Made by a program: the position numbers and the translations under genes
Origin: Sphingobacteriaceae bacterium DW12
Lineage (GTDB): Bacteria; Bacteroidota; Bacteroidia; Sphingobacteriales; Sphingobacteriaceae
Length of the DNA stretch: 64,000 bases
Assembly (NCBI GenBank): GCA_000783305.1
Contig: JROE01000004.1
Coordinates: 682,001 to 746,000, forward strand
Direction: 5' to 3'
In this document: positions 28,001 through 36,345 of the stretch, piece by piece
Numbering within the stretch: the stretch's first letter is position 1
How the letters are laid out: the number at the start of each line of letters is the position of its first letter
The notes under the pieces: generated by a model
Databases searched by the model: none
The model's input: the letters and a program-made list of their open reading frames with translations, nothing else
What the model was told of the DNA's origin: nothing

Positions 28001-28353
28001 GCCGTATCCTTAACCACGGCAAATGCCTCCGGCAATATCTCTAACAATATTTCCTCTAATTTCTTATCCCGATCTTTCTTTAGCTTATCTATCTTGTCAT
28101 AGATTTCCGTCTTTTTCATCATATCGACCTCATCCGCATCAGCTTCTGCTTTCAGCTCTGTGATGTCTTTGTCGATATCTGCCAAGTATTCTTTGATTCG
28201 GTTTTTGAAGTCTGTAGTTTTAGAACGCAGCTCATCATTGGTTATGCCGGATAACAGCTCGTATTCAGCTTTAATTTTGGTAACAAGAGGTTGTATCACT
28301 TTGATATCCCTTTCAGATTTACTACCAAATAATTTACTTAAAAATTTTAACAT
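25051..28353 (-). CDS. secA: Preprotein translocase ATPase SecA
   Basis: 1100 aa, longer than the ~900 aa proteobacterial form and typical of Bacteroidota, which carry insertions. The Walker A segment [10 protein letters not shown] is at about residues 191-200. The DEAD-like [18 protein letters not shown] follows, then the helicase motif [12 protein letters not shown] and [14 protein letters not shown] in the second nucleotide-binding fold. The C-terminus is a SEC-C zinc motif (CPCGSG, then CH). SecA drives Sec-dependent export through SecYEG. The start [16 protein letters not shown] (28353) is preferred to one 16 codons upstream that adds atypical residues. A -7 element lies 81 bases upstream. 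Confidence 0.97.
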   Translation of the reverse strand: MLKFLSKLFGSKSERDIKVIQPLVTKIKAEYELLSGITNDELRSKTTDFKNRIKEYLADIDKDITELKAEADADEVDMMKKTEIYDKIDKLKKDRDKKLEEILLEILPEAFAVVKDTARRFTENSKIEVTASDFDRELASRKPNVTIDGDKAFWSNTWIAAGTEVKWNMVHYDVQLIGGIVLHEGKIAEMSTGEGKTLVGTLPTYLNALSGQGVHIVTVNDYLARRDSEWNGPLFEFHGLSVDCIDKHQPNSPQRRKAYASDIVYGTNNEFGFDYLRDNMTQSPDALVQGKLHYAMIDEVDSVLIDDARTPLIISGPIPRGDEHEFYQLKPRIERLVNAQKNYINTVLNDAKKAINAGSTDPESGGMSLLRAYRGLPKNKALIKFLSEGANRQVLQKAENYYMAEQNRQMPKVDKELFFVIDEKNNQVELTDKGIELITASGEDPSFFILPDVGTEIAEIEKSELSAEEKVNKKEEMLRDYAVKSERIHSINQLLKAYTLFEIDDQYIVDEGKVKIVDEQTGRIMDGRRYSDGLHQAIEAKENVKVEDATQTYATITLQNYFRMYHKLSGMTGTASTEAGELWEIYKLDVVEIPTNRQIQREDRNDLIYRTAREKYNAVAMEIQRLTEAGRPVLVGTTSVEISELLSRMLKMRGIKHNVLNAKLHQKEADIVAEAGKPGTVTIATNMAGRGTDIKLTEEVINAGGLAIIGTERHESRRVDRQLRGRAGRQGDPGSSQFFVSLEDNLMRLFASERISNIMVKMGVEEGEEMQHSMLTKSIERAQRKVEENNFGIRKRLLEYDDVMNSQRTVIYTKRKNALFGERLDVDLNNTIFDVVEDIVSEAKEGGTYEEFQIEVIRLFAIDPEISKEEFAQNNIATLTDRLFDQVIAHYHEKALQIGAQTLPVLSSVFAERGNVIENVVVPFTDGIRGIQVSTNLKKAIETNGREVFKSFEKGIVLALIDEAWKEHLREMDDLKQSVQNAVYEQKDPIIIYKMEAYSLFKSMLASMNKEIVGFLFKGEIPGQQAQDVSEARPVPAQPARVVASKAELTSPTGVSDEDQHDTREAVVTQPIRKEVTVGRNDDCPCGSGMKYKNCHGKNS

Positions 28354-28434
28354 AATTCTTTTTCTATCTCGATTTATAGCATTGTTCAATAATGGCTCCA
28401 AAACTATTTTGCAGACAATTTGACACTAATCGGG

Positions 28435-28442
28435 CAAATTTA
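28435..28442 (-). promoter_or_regulatory. -7 promoter element of secA
   Basis: TAAATTTG on the minus strand, 81 bases upstream of the SecA start. No good -33 element. Confidence 0.4.
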
Positions 28443-28491
28443 GTCAATACATATGATTTAAGAATACAATAACATATCTTTTTTATCCTTT

Positions 28492-29364
28492 TTAGGAAAG
28501 AAAAAGCTTTTTATTCGTATCCGGGATTAGCTTTAAAGCCAAAGCGTTATCAAACAGATAAGCGATTGCCTTTCTCCCCTCAACACCCAAATCCCTCGAA
28601 TACGCATTTACATATAGCTCGATATGCTTGTACATAACCGCTTCACTCATTTCCTGTGCATGTTTACGGATGAAATCAAGGCCCGATTTGGGATGTTCAA
28701 ACGCAAACTCCACACTTTTTTTCAATACCCGATTGATGCGTTGCTTGATTTCCTTGTCCAAAGAACGCCTCACGACTATGCCTCCCAAAGGAATTGGGAA
28801 GCCTGTCGTCCGCTCCCAATAATCCCCAAGGTCTACTATTTTGAAAAGCCCTTTATCTTCATATGTAAATCGATTCTCATGAATGATTAGTCCCGCATCC
28901 AACAGGCCATCCAACACGGCCTGCTCAATTTCGGAAAATATCACTTCCTCTTTTTGCTGCATTTGTGGAAATGCCAAGCTCAGTAAAAAATTTGCTGTAG
29001 TATAGGTCCCTGGAATCCCCACCCGAAGTCCTGTCAAATCCTCTCCCAAGGGAATTCCCGCTGTCAAATGGTGACCTAGTTTTTCAGCCAAACTTTTATT
29101 CTTGGTAATCAATAGTGGTCCCACCCCAAATCCGAGCGCGCTTCCTGCATCTAGAAGCTCATAATCCTCAACAGCATAAGCAAAAGCATGATAGCTCAAT
29201 TTGGTAATATCAAGCTCCCGCAGAAATGCCTTTTGATTGAGCGTCTCCACGTCTTGATATTCCACCTCAAACTCCAAACCCTCAGTATCTATTTTTTGGT
29301 GGATAAGTGCATCAAAAATAAATGTATCATTAGGGCAAGGAGAAAATCCCAGTGTCAGTTTCAT
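28492..29364 (-). CDS. mqnD: 1,4-dihydroxy-6-naphthoate synthase (futalosine pathway)
   Basis: 290 aa, a periplasmic-binding-protein-like fold without signal peptide. The opening GFSPCPNDTFIFDALIHQK is the MqnD signature. ITKLSYHAFAYA and LGFGVGPLLITKN follow. MqnD converts cyclic dehypoxanthine futalosine to 1,4-dihydroxy-6-naphthoate in the alternative menaquinone pathway. No other mqn gene is in the window. The ATG overlaps the preceding stop by one base (TAATG), so translation is probably coupled. Confidence 0.93.
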   Translation of the reverse strand: MKLTLGFSPCPNDTFIFDALIHQKIDTEGLEFEVEYQDVETLNQKAFLRELDITKLSYHAFAYAVEDYELLDAGSALGFGVGPLLITKNKSLAEKLGHHLTAGIPLGEDLTGLRVGIPGTYTTANFLLSLAFPQMQQKEEVIFSEIEQAVLDGLLDAGLIIHENRFTYEDKGLFKIVDLGDYWERTTGFPIPLGGIVVRRSLDKEIKQRINRVLKKSVEFAFEHPKSGLDFIRKHAQEMSEAVMYKHIELYVNAYSRDLGVEGRKAIAYLFDNALALKLIPDTNKKLFLS

Positions 29365-29630
29365 TATCCTAATATTTTAAGTGTATACACCAATGCCAGT
29401 ATTCCGATAAAAGTTGTCAGCATTATTCCTTTAGCCGTCCGTTCACCATCATTCCGATAGAAATAGCGCAACAACAATAAGTTCCCAAGACCTGCTACAA
29501 GGTAGATGGCCGCAGGCTTACCAGGAGCAACGACTTGCTGCAGCTCCGTATATGTTGTCAAGAGATATGACACCACCGGAAAAAGTAATCCGATAGCCAT
29601 GCCTAATACAAAATTATTCCCTTTCATCAT
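29364..29630 (-). CDS. Small membrane protein between surE and mqnD, 88 aa
   Basis: Three hydrophobic segments (residues about 4-24, 38-56 and 68-86). The start is the ATGATG at 29625-29630, 4 bases after the surE stop; an upstream TTG inside surE is less likely. I do not recognise the family. Position in a tight surE-mqnD unit suggests a conserved neighbourhood rather than a demonstrated function. Confidence 0.7.
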   Translation of the reverse strand: MMKGNNFVLGMAIGLLFPVVSYLLTTYTELQQVVAPGKPAAIYLVAGLGNLLLLRYFYRNDGERTAKGIMLTTFIGILALVYTLKILG

Positions 29631-29634
29631 TTCC

Positions 29635-30408
29635 CTAAACGTCAAAACTCCATGAATTTAGCTCTGGAATAGCATGGTGCGCCGTCATGTCATATTGTGT
29701 AGGTACAACTGATACATAGCCATGATTCAAGGCATATGCATCGGTATCCTCTCCGCGGTCCTCCAGTTGAAATTTACCGGTTAACCAAAAGTAATCGCGA
29801 TTATGCGGGTCCACACGCTCGTCAAACTCCTCTACCCATCGCGCCGCAGCCTGCCTACAAATCTTTATCCCTTTTATATCCTCTACATTCGGAAAATTGA
29901 CATTCAAAAGCGTGTTTTTTGGAAGGCCATTGTTCAACACTTGTTGGGTAATCGCCGAAATGTACGATCTACACGGTTCAAAATTTGCATCATATGTAAA
30001 ATCATCCAATGAAAAACCAACTGAAGGGATTCCTTCAATAGCACCCTCAACGGCAGCAGACATGGTTCCCGAATACAGCACGTTAATAGAATTGTTCAGC
30101 CCGTGGTTGATTCCCGACACACAAATATCTGGTTTCTTTCCTTTAAAAATCTTATTTACGGCCAGCTTCACACAATCTACCGGAGTTCCGGAGCACTTAT
30201 ACATCTCCACGCCTTCATAGATATGAACCCTATCCAAACGCAATGGCCGTCCTATCGTAATCGCATGTCCCATCCCCGACTGGGGGCTATCTGGTGCGAC
30301 TACCACCACATGTCCCAATTCCTGCATTTCTTCAATCAGCACTTTTATTCCAGGAGCCGTTATGCCATCATCATTAACCACTAATATGGTCGGTTTCTTT
30401 TTTGCCAT
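29635..30408 (-). CDS. surE: 5'-nucleotidase SurE
   Basis: 257 aa, the usual length. VNDDGITAPGI (residues about 11-21) contains the metal-binding Asp pair. DSPQSGMGHAIT, CSGTPVDCVKLA and SGINHGLNN complete the active site. SurE is a divalent-metal-dependent nucleoside 5'-monophosphatase. First gene of the surE-membrane protein-mqnD unit. Confidence 0.96.
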   Translation of the reverse strand: MAKKKPTILVVNDDGITAPGIKVLIEEMQELGHVVVVAPDSPQSGMGHAITIGRPLRLDRVHIYEGVEMYKCSGTPVDCVKLAVNKIFKGKKPDICVSGINHGLNNSINVLYSGTMSAAVEGAIEGIPSVGFSLDDFTYDANFEPCRSYISAITQQVLNNGLPKNTLLNVNFPNVEDIKGIKICRQAAARWVEEFDERVDPHNRDYFWLTGKFQLEDRGEDTDAYALNHGYVSVVPTQYDMTAHHAIPELNSWSFDV

Positions 30409-30635
30409 GTTGCTAATTTAAAAAGAAAAATATAAAGCTGTGCCTTCTTAACAAATGCATAGCTATCTTATTACAATTTATTAAAACAACCGCATCGCTC
30501 CTTCGTTATCCGCCGGCTATTATATGTGTCAAAACCTTTGAAAACCTTTTCGTAGATTCTTCCGCTATCCATTATCAAAATGAGCTAACTTAGGGATTTG
30601 TTCTACATTATTTACACGTAATATCTATAAATCGT

Positions 30636-31481
30636 ATGAAACCCACTTTTGAATCAAAATATGCCATCAGTCCGCAAGAAAGTAAAACGCTTGACACGAC
30701 AGGCTTAAGGAATAACTTTTTGATCGAAAATCTATTCAAAGCAGATCAGGTACATTTTGTCTATACCCATTATGATCGCTATATGGCCGGAGGGGCTATG
30801 CCAATTACCCAAAAAGTGTCTCTTGATACCATTCCTGAACTCTTAAAGGAAGAATATTTCTTGAATAGAAGAGAGCTTGGGATCATCAATGTCGGGGGGA
30901 AAGGTGCCGTGGAAGTTGACGGCGTCATTTTTGAGCTCGCGTATAAAGAAGCACTATATGTTGGTAAAGGTAATAAAGAGATTATCTTCAGTAGCCTTGA
31001 CCCCGCCAATCCTGCAAAGTTCTATTTAAACTCCACTCCTGCCCACCGAACATTTCCAACAAAAAAAGTAAGCAAAGATAATGCTATAAAAAAAGAGCTC
31101 GGAGCTTTAGAAACAGCCAATCACCGCATCATCAACCAAATGTTATTGAATACCGTTTTAGAAACATGTCAATTGCAAATGGGAATGACCGAGCTAAAAC
31201 CAGGCTCTGTCTGGAATACCATGCCCGCCCATACACATGACCGAAGAATGGAAGTATACTTCTACTTTGAAGTCCCTGTTGAACAATCGGTATGCCACTT
31301 CATGGGACAACCCGAAGAGACTAGACACATTTGGATGCAAAATGAACAAGCAGTCATATCACCGCCATGGTCTATACATTCAGGAGCTGGCACCAGCAAT
31401 TATACCTTTATATGGGGCATGGCTGGAGAAAATCTAGATTACGATGATATGGATAAAGTGGCTATTAACGACTTAAAGTAA
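30636..31481 (+). CDS. kduI: 5-dehydro-4-deoxy-D-glucuronate isomerase
   Basis: 281 aa, the standard KduI length. The cupin metal site is visible as MPAHTHDRRMEVYFYFE (His, His and Glu, about residues 196-212) and the later His in PPWSIHSGAGTSNY. KduI converts 4-deoxy-L-threo-5-hexosulose uronate to 2-keto-3-deoxygluconate's 5-keto isomer in pectin and unsaturated glycosaminoglycan breakdown. It heads the kduI-DUF4861-kduD cassette. No exact -7 element was found in the 227-base upstream spacer, which is C-rich on this strand. Confidence 0.96.
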   Translation: MKPTFESKYAISPQESKTLDTTGLRNNFLIENLFKADQVHFVYTHYDRYMAGGAMPITQKVSLDTIPELLKEEYFLNRRELGIINVGGKGAVEVDGVIFELAYKEALYVGKGNKEIIFSSLDPANPAKFYLNSTPAHRTFPTKKVSKDNAIKKELGALETANHRIINQMLLNTVLETCQLQMGMTELKPGSVWNTMPAHTHDRRMEVYFYFEVPVEQSVCHFMGQPEETRHIWMQNEQAVISPPWSIHSGAGTSNYTFIWGMAGENLDYDDMDKVAINDLK

Positions 31482-31574
31482 TATGCATGTATCTTATAGA
31501 GGTCAATCCTACAATATCTGTACCCAAGACATTGCCCTTATATCAGATGTATCGAAAATCTATAATATCTAAGC

Positions 31575-32693
31575 ATGAAAAACTATCTTGCAACATTATT
31601 CCTGGCCCTGTCTCTTGCCTCTGCTACACATGCGCAGCATAAGATTGTCATCAAAAATAAGAGCCCACACGCGCGAAAGGAGATTGTCAGTATTCCATAT
31701 AGTTCCTTTAGCAAATACTTTAAGGTAGATTCTGTATTTACTATCGTGAACGAAACCGATGGCTCACAGATCGTTCACCAGTTGGAAAGATTAGGACAAG
31801 CCACTCCAAAAAACATACTATTACAAGTTTCCGTTCCCAGTAATGGACAGGTGTCACTATCCGTCAAACCACAGAAAGCTCCGTCATTCAAAAACAACAC
31901 ATATGCGCGCTACGTTCCTGAACGCAAAGATGATTTTGCCTGGGAAAACGATGTCGTTGCATTCCGTGCATATGGAAAAGCCTTAGAGGGAAGTAGCGAA
32001 GATGCCCAAGGTTTTGATTTTTGGGCCAAACGTACAACAGATCTTATCATCGACGAGTGGTACAAGACAGGAGACTATCATGCCGATCACGGTAAGGGTC
32101 TTGATTATTACGCTGTGGGGCAGACTTTGGGCGTCGGGGATATTGCTCTTTTTCTTAATCAAAAAATCCAATACACCAAGCATTACCGCCAATTCCAAGT
32201 TTTAGATAATGGTCCTCTTCGCTCGACCTTCAAGCTCATTTTCGAGCCCCAGGTAATCGCTGGACAAAACATCTCCTTATCCAAAACCATATCGCTAGAC
32301 GCAGGCAATCAACACAACAAAATCCAAGTTGATCTCGTCAATACCGACAATTCTACAACCCCTATCGTTATCGGAATTGCTAGACGTGCTGAACAGCAAC
32401 CAGCCTTTCTTTTTGCCGACAATAGCCTATCTTATTGGGAGCCAACTCTTGAAGACAAAGGCACCACAGGTACAGCCATTTTATTAGGAAAAAAGACGGC
32501 AACTAAGCTTGACACTTCTGTACCAACGCAGTTCCTATTGCATGCCACAATCAAAAACAAAATCCCTTTTATTTATTACACAGCAGCGGCTTGGGATCGC
32601 GCAGGACAAATCACCACTGCGCAGAACTGGTTTGAGTTTATTAAAGTACTCAACCAAAATATTCAAAACCCATTGGTCGTGTCTTTGAAATAG
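31575..32693 (+). CDS. DUF4861 secreted protein
   Basis: 372 aa with a signal peptide ending ATHAQ (about residue 21). I recognise the DUF4861 family from VPERKDDFAWENDVVAFRAYG (about residues 113-133) and the central GKGLDYYAVGQTLGVGDI. These proteins occur in pectin and uronate loci and are suspected to act on unsaturated or methylated uronides in the periplasm, but the activity is not established to my knowledge. It sits between kduI and kduD (93 and 41 base gaps), consistent with that role. Confidence 0.85.
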   Translation: MKNYLATLFLALSLASATHAQHKIVIKNKSPHARKEIVSIPYSSFSKYFKVDSVFTIVNETDGSQIVHQLERLGQATPKNILLQVSVPSNGQVSLSVKPQKAPSFKNNTYARYVPERKDDFAWENDVVAFRAYGKALEGSSEDAQGFDFWAKRTTDLIIDEWYKTGDYHADHGKGLDYYAVGQTLGVGDIALFLNQKIQYTKHYRQFQVLDNGPLRSTFKLIFEPQVIAGQNISLSKTISLDAGNQHNKIQVDLVNTDNSTTPIVIGIARRAEQQPAFLFADNSLSYWEPTLEDKGTTGTAILLGKKTATKLDTSVPTQFLLHATIKNKIPFIYYTAAAWDRAGQITTAQNWFEFIKVLNQNIQNPLVVSLK

Positions 32694-32734
32694 AATAACA
32701 ACCTAACGTAAACTTATTTTTAATACCATATAAA

Positions 32735-33505
32735 ATGTCCATCAATACATTATTTGATCTAACAGGCAAGACAGCACTCGTTACGGGTTGCAAAAGAGGG
32801 ATTGGCAAAGCCATCGCTGAAGCTTTGGCTCTAGCAGGAGCAGACATTATAGGTGTATCTGCTTCTTTGGAATTACAAGACTCTGCCGTTGAAAAGTCTG
32901 TCCGAGCTATTGGAAAATCATTCAAAGCATATCAAGCCGATTTTTCAGACAGAAAAAATCTATATGCTTTCATAGAAAAAGTAAAGTCCGAAAACCCCAG
33001 CATAGATATCCTCTTCAATAATGCCGGAAATATCCTTCGAGCACCTGCGGCAGAATATCCCGATGAATATTGGGACCAAATTATCGAAATCAATCAAAAT
33101 GCACAATTTGTCTTAACCCGCGAACTCGGAAAAGAAATGATTGCCAGAGGCTCGGGAAAAATCATTTTTACTGCATCTCTCCTGACATTCCAAGGAGGCA
33201 TCAATGTTCCTGGATATGCTGCATCCAAAGGAGCAATAGGTTCATTGGTAAAAGCTTTTGCCAATGAATGGGCGTCAAAGGGTATTAATGTTAATGCCAT
33301 TGCTCCCGGCTACATTGCCACAGACAATACAGAAGCATTAAGAGATGATCCTTCTCGGTCCAAGTCTATTCTCGATCGTATTCCCGCTGGGAGATGGGGC
33401 CAACCAGAAGACTTTATGGGTCCCGCCGTATTCTTAGCCTCTAAAGCTTCTGACTACGTTCACGGCACAATCATGACCGTTGATGGTGGATGGATGGGGA
33501 GGTAG
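32735..33505 (+). CDS. kduD: 2-dehydro-3-deoxy-D-gluconate 5-dehydrogenase (SDR)
   Basis: 256 aa short-chain dehydrogenase. NAD-binding TGCKRGIGKAIA (residues about 17-28), NNAG (about 90), catalytic Ser region ASLLTF and YAASKGAIG (Tyr-x3-Lys) are intact. GINVNAIAPGYIATDN and the end TVDGGWMGR are typical of KduD, which reduces the 5-keto product of KduI to 2-keto-3-deoxygluconate. The assignment rests on family resemblance plus the kduI neighbour. Its stop is 5 bases from that of convergent exbD. Confidence 0.93.
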   Translation: MSINTLFDLTGKTALVTGCKRGIGKAIAEALALAGADIIGVSASLELQDSAVEKSVRAIGKSFKAYQADFSDRKNLYAFIEKVKSENPSIDILFNNAGNILRAPAAEYPDEYWDQIIEINQNAQFVLTRELGKEMIARGSGKIIFTASLLTFQGGINVPGYAASKGAIGSLVKAFANEWASKGINVNAIAPGYIATDNTEALRDDPSRSKSILDRIPAGRWGQPEDFMGPAVFLASKASDYVHGTIMTVDGGWMGR

Positions 33506-33510
33506 ATGTT

Positions 33511-34038
33511 TTACAACATCTCCCTCTCTACCTGTGAAATCTTAGTTATCATAAAGCGTTTAACATCCGCTTTTTGAACTTCATCCAATACATCGACTAG
33601 ATTTTTAGTAACCGATTCATCCGAAGGCTTAATCAAGACAATCATCTCCTGCCCATTTGTACTTTTAGATATAGTCGTTTTTGAGTTCATTAACAGCTCT
33701 CTAAGACCGAATTTTCCAAATGACACTTTTCTTGGTGTTTCTTTTGGGTCTGACTCAGCTCCTTTGTAATACGTTATTTCGTTGTTCCCTCCCAATAATA
33801 GGTTGATTGTACGGTCCTCACTTAATAAAATCGGTTTCGAAATAGGACTGGTCTTATCTGGCATAGCGACCGCCAGACTATTCGGGGTATTCAACGAAGT
33901 CGTCAGCATGAAAAATGTAATAAGTAAAAAAGCCAAGTCTACCATTGCGGTTAAATCCACCTTAGGCGTTCCGTTATTACGAATACCTCTACGTCCTTTT
34001 TTCCCTGTTTGCTTCTGTGCATTGTTTAGCTCTGCCAT
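33511..34038 (-). CDS. exbD: ExbD/TolR family biopolymer transport protein
   Basis: 175 aa. A short basic cytoplasmic N-terminus (RRGIRNNGTPKVDLTAM) precedes one membrane helix, VDLAFLLITFFMLTTSLN, whose leading Asp is the conserved proton-path residue. The periplasmic domain follows to the end. ExbD normally works with ExbB and TonB to energise outer-membrane receptors, but no exbB or tonB gene is adjacent. It is therefore an orphan copy or one of several paralogues. Confidence 0.9.
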   Translation of the reverse strand: MAELNNAQKQTGKKGRRGIRNNGTPKVDLTAMVDLAFLLITFFMLTTSLNTPNSLAVAMPDKTSPISKPILLSEDRTINLLLGGNNEITYYKGAESDPKETPRKVSFGKFGLRELLMNSKTTISKSTNGQEMIVLIKPSDESVTKNLVDVLDEVQKADVKRFMITKISQVEREML

Positions 34039-34120
34039 GATGTCGTAATTTAATGGTTATAAAAGGGGTTATTTATATTATGGATGTCCGTTACCCCCTT
34101 TTTCCATAAATAATCATCTC

Positions 34121-34166
34121 AAAAAAAGAAGCCCTTATTACTTCAAATAAAAGTAATAAGGGCTTC
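34121..34166 (-). terminator. Terminator after nadD
   Basis: Stem GAAGCCCTTATTACTT / AAGTAATAAGGGCTTC (16 bp, 34128-34166), followed on the minus strand by seven T (34121-34127). It separates the yicC-gmk-nadD unit from exbD. Confidence 0.9.
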
Positions 34167-34214
34167 CTTTTTTCCTCAATCAACTGGAAAATGTAGACCG
34201 GCTTTATTTTCTAA

Positions 34215-34793
34215 TTATGACGAGTAAAGGCCCTTCTTATCTATAAATTCAATGACCTTATCAGGGATAAAGAATTGTATATTTTTTCCCTCTTTTATCG
34301 ATTTGCGAATGAAAGTTGAAGAGATTTCCATTTGAGGTGTGTCTGTTCTTGTGATTGCAGGGTGCTCGCTTAATGCTCCACCAGTATATCCAGGCCTTGG
34401 ATATACATAAATATGATAATCGCGAAGGATGATATCAATATTCTTCCATTTCTCCAACGTTTCCAAATTATCCTCCCCCATAATCAAATGAAACTGCTTA
34501 TCAATATGTTTAGCAGAAAGATGCGTCAACGTATCAATCGTATAAGAAGGAATGGGAAGATTGAATTCTATATTACTGGCTCTCAGCCCCTCTGTTTGCT
34601 CAACAGCAAGATTTACCATCTCCAGCCGATCATATGGGTCAGCAAGCGTACTTTTCTTCTTAAAGGGATTTTGCGGAGATACCACAAACCATACTTCATC
34701 CAATTCCGTATAATTGGCCATATAATTTGCAATGATCAAATGCCCTACATGGATAGGATTAAAAGATCCAAAGAAAAGACCAACCTGCTTCAT
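34215..34793 (-). CDS. nadD: Nicotinate-nucleotide adenylyltransferase
   Basis: 192 aa. GLFFGSFNPIHVGHLIIAN (residues about 5-23) carries the nucleotidyltransferase GxFxPxHxGH motif. SPQNPFKKK and the late ISSTFIRKSI are the NadD signatures. It adenylylates nicotinate mononucleotide in NAD synthesis, downstream of NadA and NadB, which are encoded at the origin. 12 bases after gmk. Confidence 0.95.
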   Translation of the reverse strand: MKQVGLFFGSFNPIHVGHLIIANYMANYTELDEVWFVVSPQNPFKKKSTLADPYDRLEMVNLAVEQTEGLRASNIEFNLPIPSYTIDTLTHLSAKHIDKQFHLIMGEDNLETLEKWKNIDIILRDYHIYVYPRPGYTGGALSEHPAITRTDTPQMEISSTFIRKSIKEGKNIQFFIPDKVIEFIDKKGLYSS

Positions 34794-34805
34794 ATCAGCT
34801 GTATC

Positions 34806-35372
34806 CTATTTTATGAAATCCAACAAAAGGCGATCAGCATCAGCGCAGGCTGTTTGCAAATCATGATTCTTCAATATCACGTCAAATCGATTTGCAAAAG
34901 ACAGCTCGTGCTCAGCCTTCGCAAACCGTTCACTCAATTTGTCCTCACTATCTGTTCCTCTTCCTCGTAATCGTTCTTTTAGAACTTCAAATGAAGGTGG
35001 CTGTACAAAAATCGACAATGACTGCTCCGGAAACTTAGATTTAAGTCTTAAGCCTCCCACCACATCAATATCGAAAATAACGTGTTTTCCTTTACTCCAT
35101 ATCCGTTCAACCTCAGCCTTAAGCGTTCCATAATACGTTCCAGAATACACTTCTTCAAATTCTATAAATTCCTGCTTTGCTATCTTATGCAAAAATTCTT
35201 CTTTAGATATGAAATAGTAATCCTTTCCATCAATTTCCTCCCCACGAGGTTCACGCGTACTCGCCGAGATAGAAAACTCAATCTTATCCGAGAATTTCTC
35301 TAGTAAATGTCTTACAATGGTTGTTTTTCCTGCGCCTGATGGTGCTGAAAAAATAATCAACTTTCCTTCCAT
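34806..35372 (-). CDS. gmk: Guanylate kinase
   Basis: 188 aa. P-loop SAPSGAGKTTIVRHLLEKF (residues about 9-27), the GMP-binding STREPRGEEIDGKDYYF and EYSGTYYGT-type loop (EEVYSGTYYGTLK) are intact, and RLRGRGTDSEDKLSER forms the lid. Second gene of yicC-gmk-nadD, starting 5 bases after yicC. Confidence 0.97.
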   Translation of the reverse strand: MEGKLIIFSAPSGAGKTTIVRHLLEKFSDKIEFSISASTREPRGEEIDGKDYYFISKEEFLHKIAKQEFIEFEEVYSGTYYGTLKAEVERIWSKGKHVIFDIDVVGGLRLKSKFPEQSLSIFVQPPSFEVLKERLRGRGTDSEDKLSERFAKAEHELSFANRFDVILKNHDLQTACADADRLLLDFIK

Positions 35373-35377
35373 AAAGG

Positions 35378-36253
35378 TTACAAAACGTTAAGCAATTGTT
35401 CTTTTATTTTCTCTAATTCTTCTTTCATGCGAACGACGATTTGTTGTATCTCCGCATTATTGGCCTTCGATCCCAAAGTATTAATCTCTCTCCCCATTTC
35501 TTGAGAAATAAAACCTAGTTTCTTTCCGTTTGAATCAGGCGCATTAAGAGCCTCCAAAAAGTAATTGCAATGACTGCGCAGCCTTACTTTCTCTTCGGTA
35601 ATATCCAATTTATCAATGTAATAAATCAATTCCTGCTCAAAACGATTTTTATCGATATTTTCCTTTCCCACAGACTCCTCCATATATTGACTGATCCGTT
35701 CTCGAATAAGTGGAATTCTAGAGGTCTCCATAGATTCCACCTCCGTCATATGCACCAATATGAATTGTACTCGTTTCTCCAAATCCATACGCAAAACCTC
35801 ACCTTCTTTTTCCCGAAAAACATTGAATTGTTTGATGGCATCATAGAAAGCTGCTAGCAAGACCTTACCTTCTTCTTCATCTACAGTATCGTCATTGTTG
35901 GTAACGACCTCTGGCATGCCCAAAGCCATCTCAAAAAGCGACACTTGCTTATCTCCCAATTCGAAAGCAATCTGTTGAAGTTGTGTATAATACTTTTTAA
36001 GAAGAGAAGCGTTGATATTAGACGCCTTTGCCGTTTGGTCGGCATACTCCACATTCACCATAAGGTTTACTTTACCTCTCTCAATGAGCTTGCCACACTC
36101 TGCACGCAAAGTCAACTCTCTATCGGATACGGCCTTAGGAAGACGGATACCTAACTCCAGAAATTTTGAGTTTAAGGATTTTATTTCGACACTATATTTG
36201 ACTCTTTCGTTGTCTCGAGTGCCCAATCCATACCCAGTCATTGATTTTATCAT
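35378..36253 (-). CDS. yicC: YicC family protein (endoribonuclease-like)
   Basis: 291 aa. The family opening MIKSMTGYGLG fixes the start at 36253; the frame stays open 33 codons upstream, but that part covers the promoter and lies in low-complexity DNA. The N-terminal YicC domain runs to about residue 155. The C-terminal DUF1732 region has LGFISQEMGREINTLGSKAN, the most conserved block. Family members have been linked to RNA cleavage. Heads yicC-gmk-nadD. The -7 element is only 3 bases before the ATG. Confidence 0.95.
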   Translation of the reverse strand: MIKSMTGYGLGTRDNERVKYSVEIKSLNSKFLELGIRLPKAVSDRELTLRAECGKLIERGKVNLMVNVEYADQTAKASNINASLLKKYYTQLQQIAFELGDKQVSLFEMALGMPEVVTNNDDTVDEEEGKVLLAAFYDAIKQFNVFREKEGEVLRMDLEKRVQFILVHMTEVESMETSRIPLIRERISQYMEESVGKENIDKNRFEQELIYYIDKLDITEEKVRLRSHCNYFLEALNAPDSNGKKLGFISQEMGREINTLGSKANNAEIQQIVVRMKEELEKIKEQLLNVL

Positions 36254-36256
36254 ATG

Positions 36257-36264
36257 CAAAGGTA
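36257..36264 (-). promoter_or_regulatory. -7 promoter element abutting yicC
   Basis: TACCTTTG then CAT then ATG on the minus strand, so the transcript should begin at or within a base or two of the start codon. No -33 TTTG; the upstream DNA is a T-rich tract. Confidence 0.65.
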
Positions 36265-36266
36265 TG

Positions 36267-36294
36267 AAAAGTAAAAAGAGAAAAGTAAAAAGAG
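36267..36294. repeat. Tandem 14-mer in yicC upstream region
   Basis: AAAAGTAAAAAGAG occurs twice in perfect tandem, immediately upstream of the yicC -7 element. It may act as an AT-rich upstream element or be slippage-prone. Confidence 0.7.
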
Positions 36295-36345
36295 AAAAGA
36301 AAAATCCCTTCTTTACTCTTTTAACCTCAGTTTCTCTGTTATATT

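Noticed and set aside
34081..34120. Possible second terminator or attenuator between exbD and nadD
   Set aside because: No stem of useful length outside the clear hairpin at 34128-34166.
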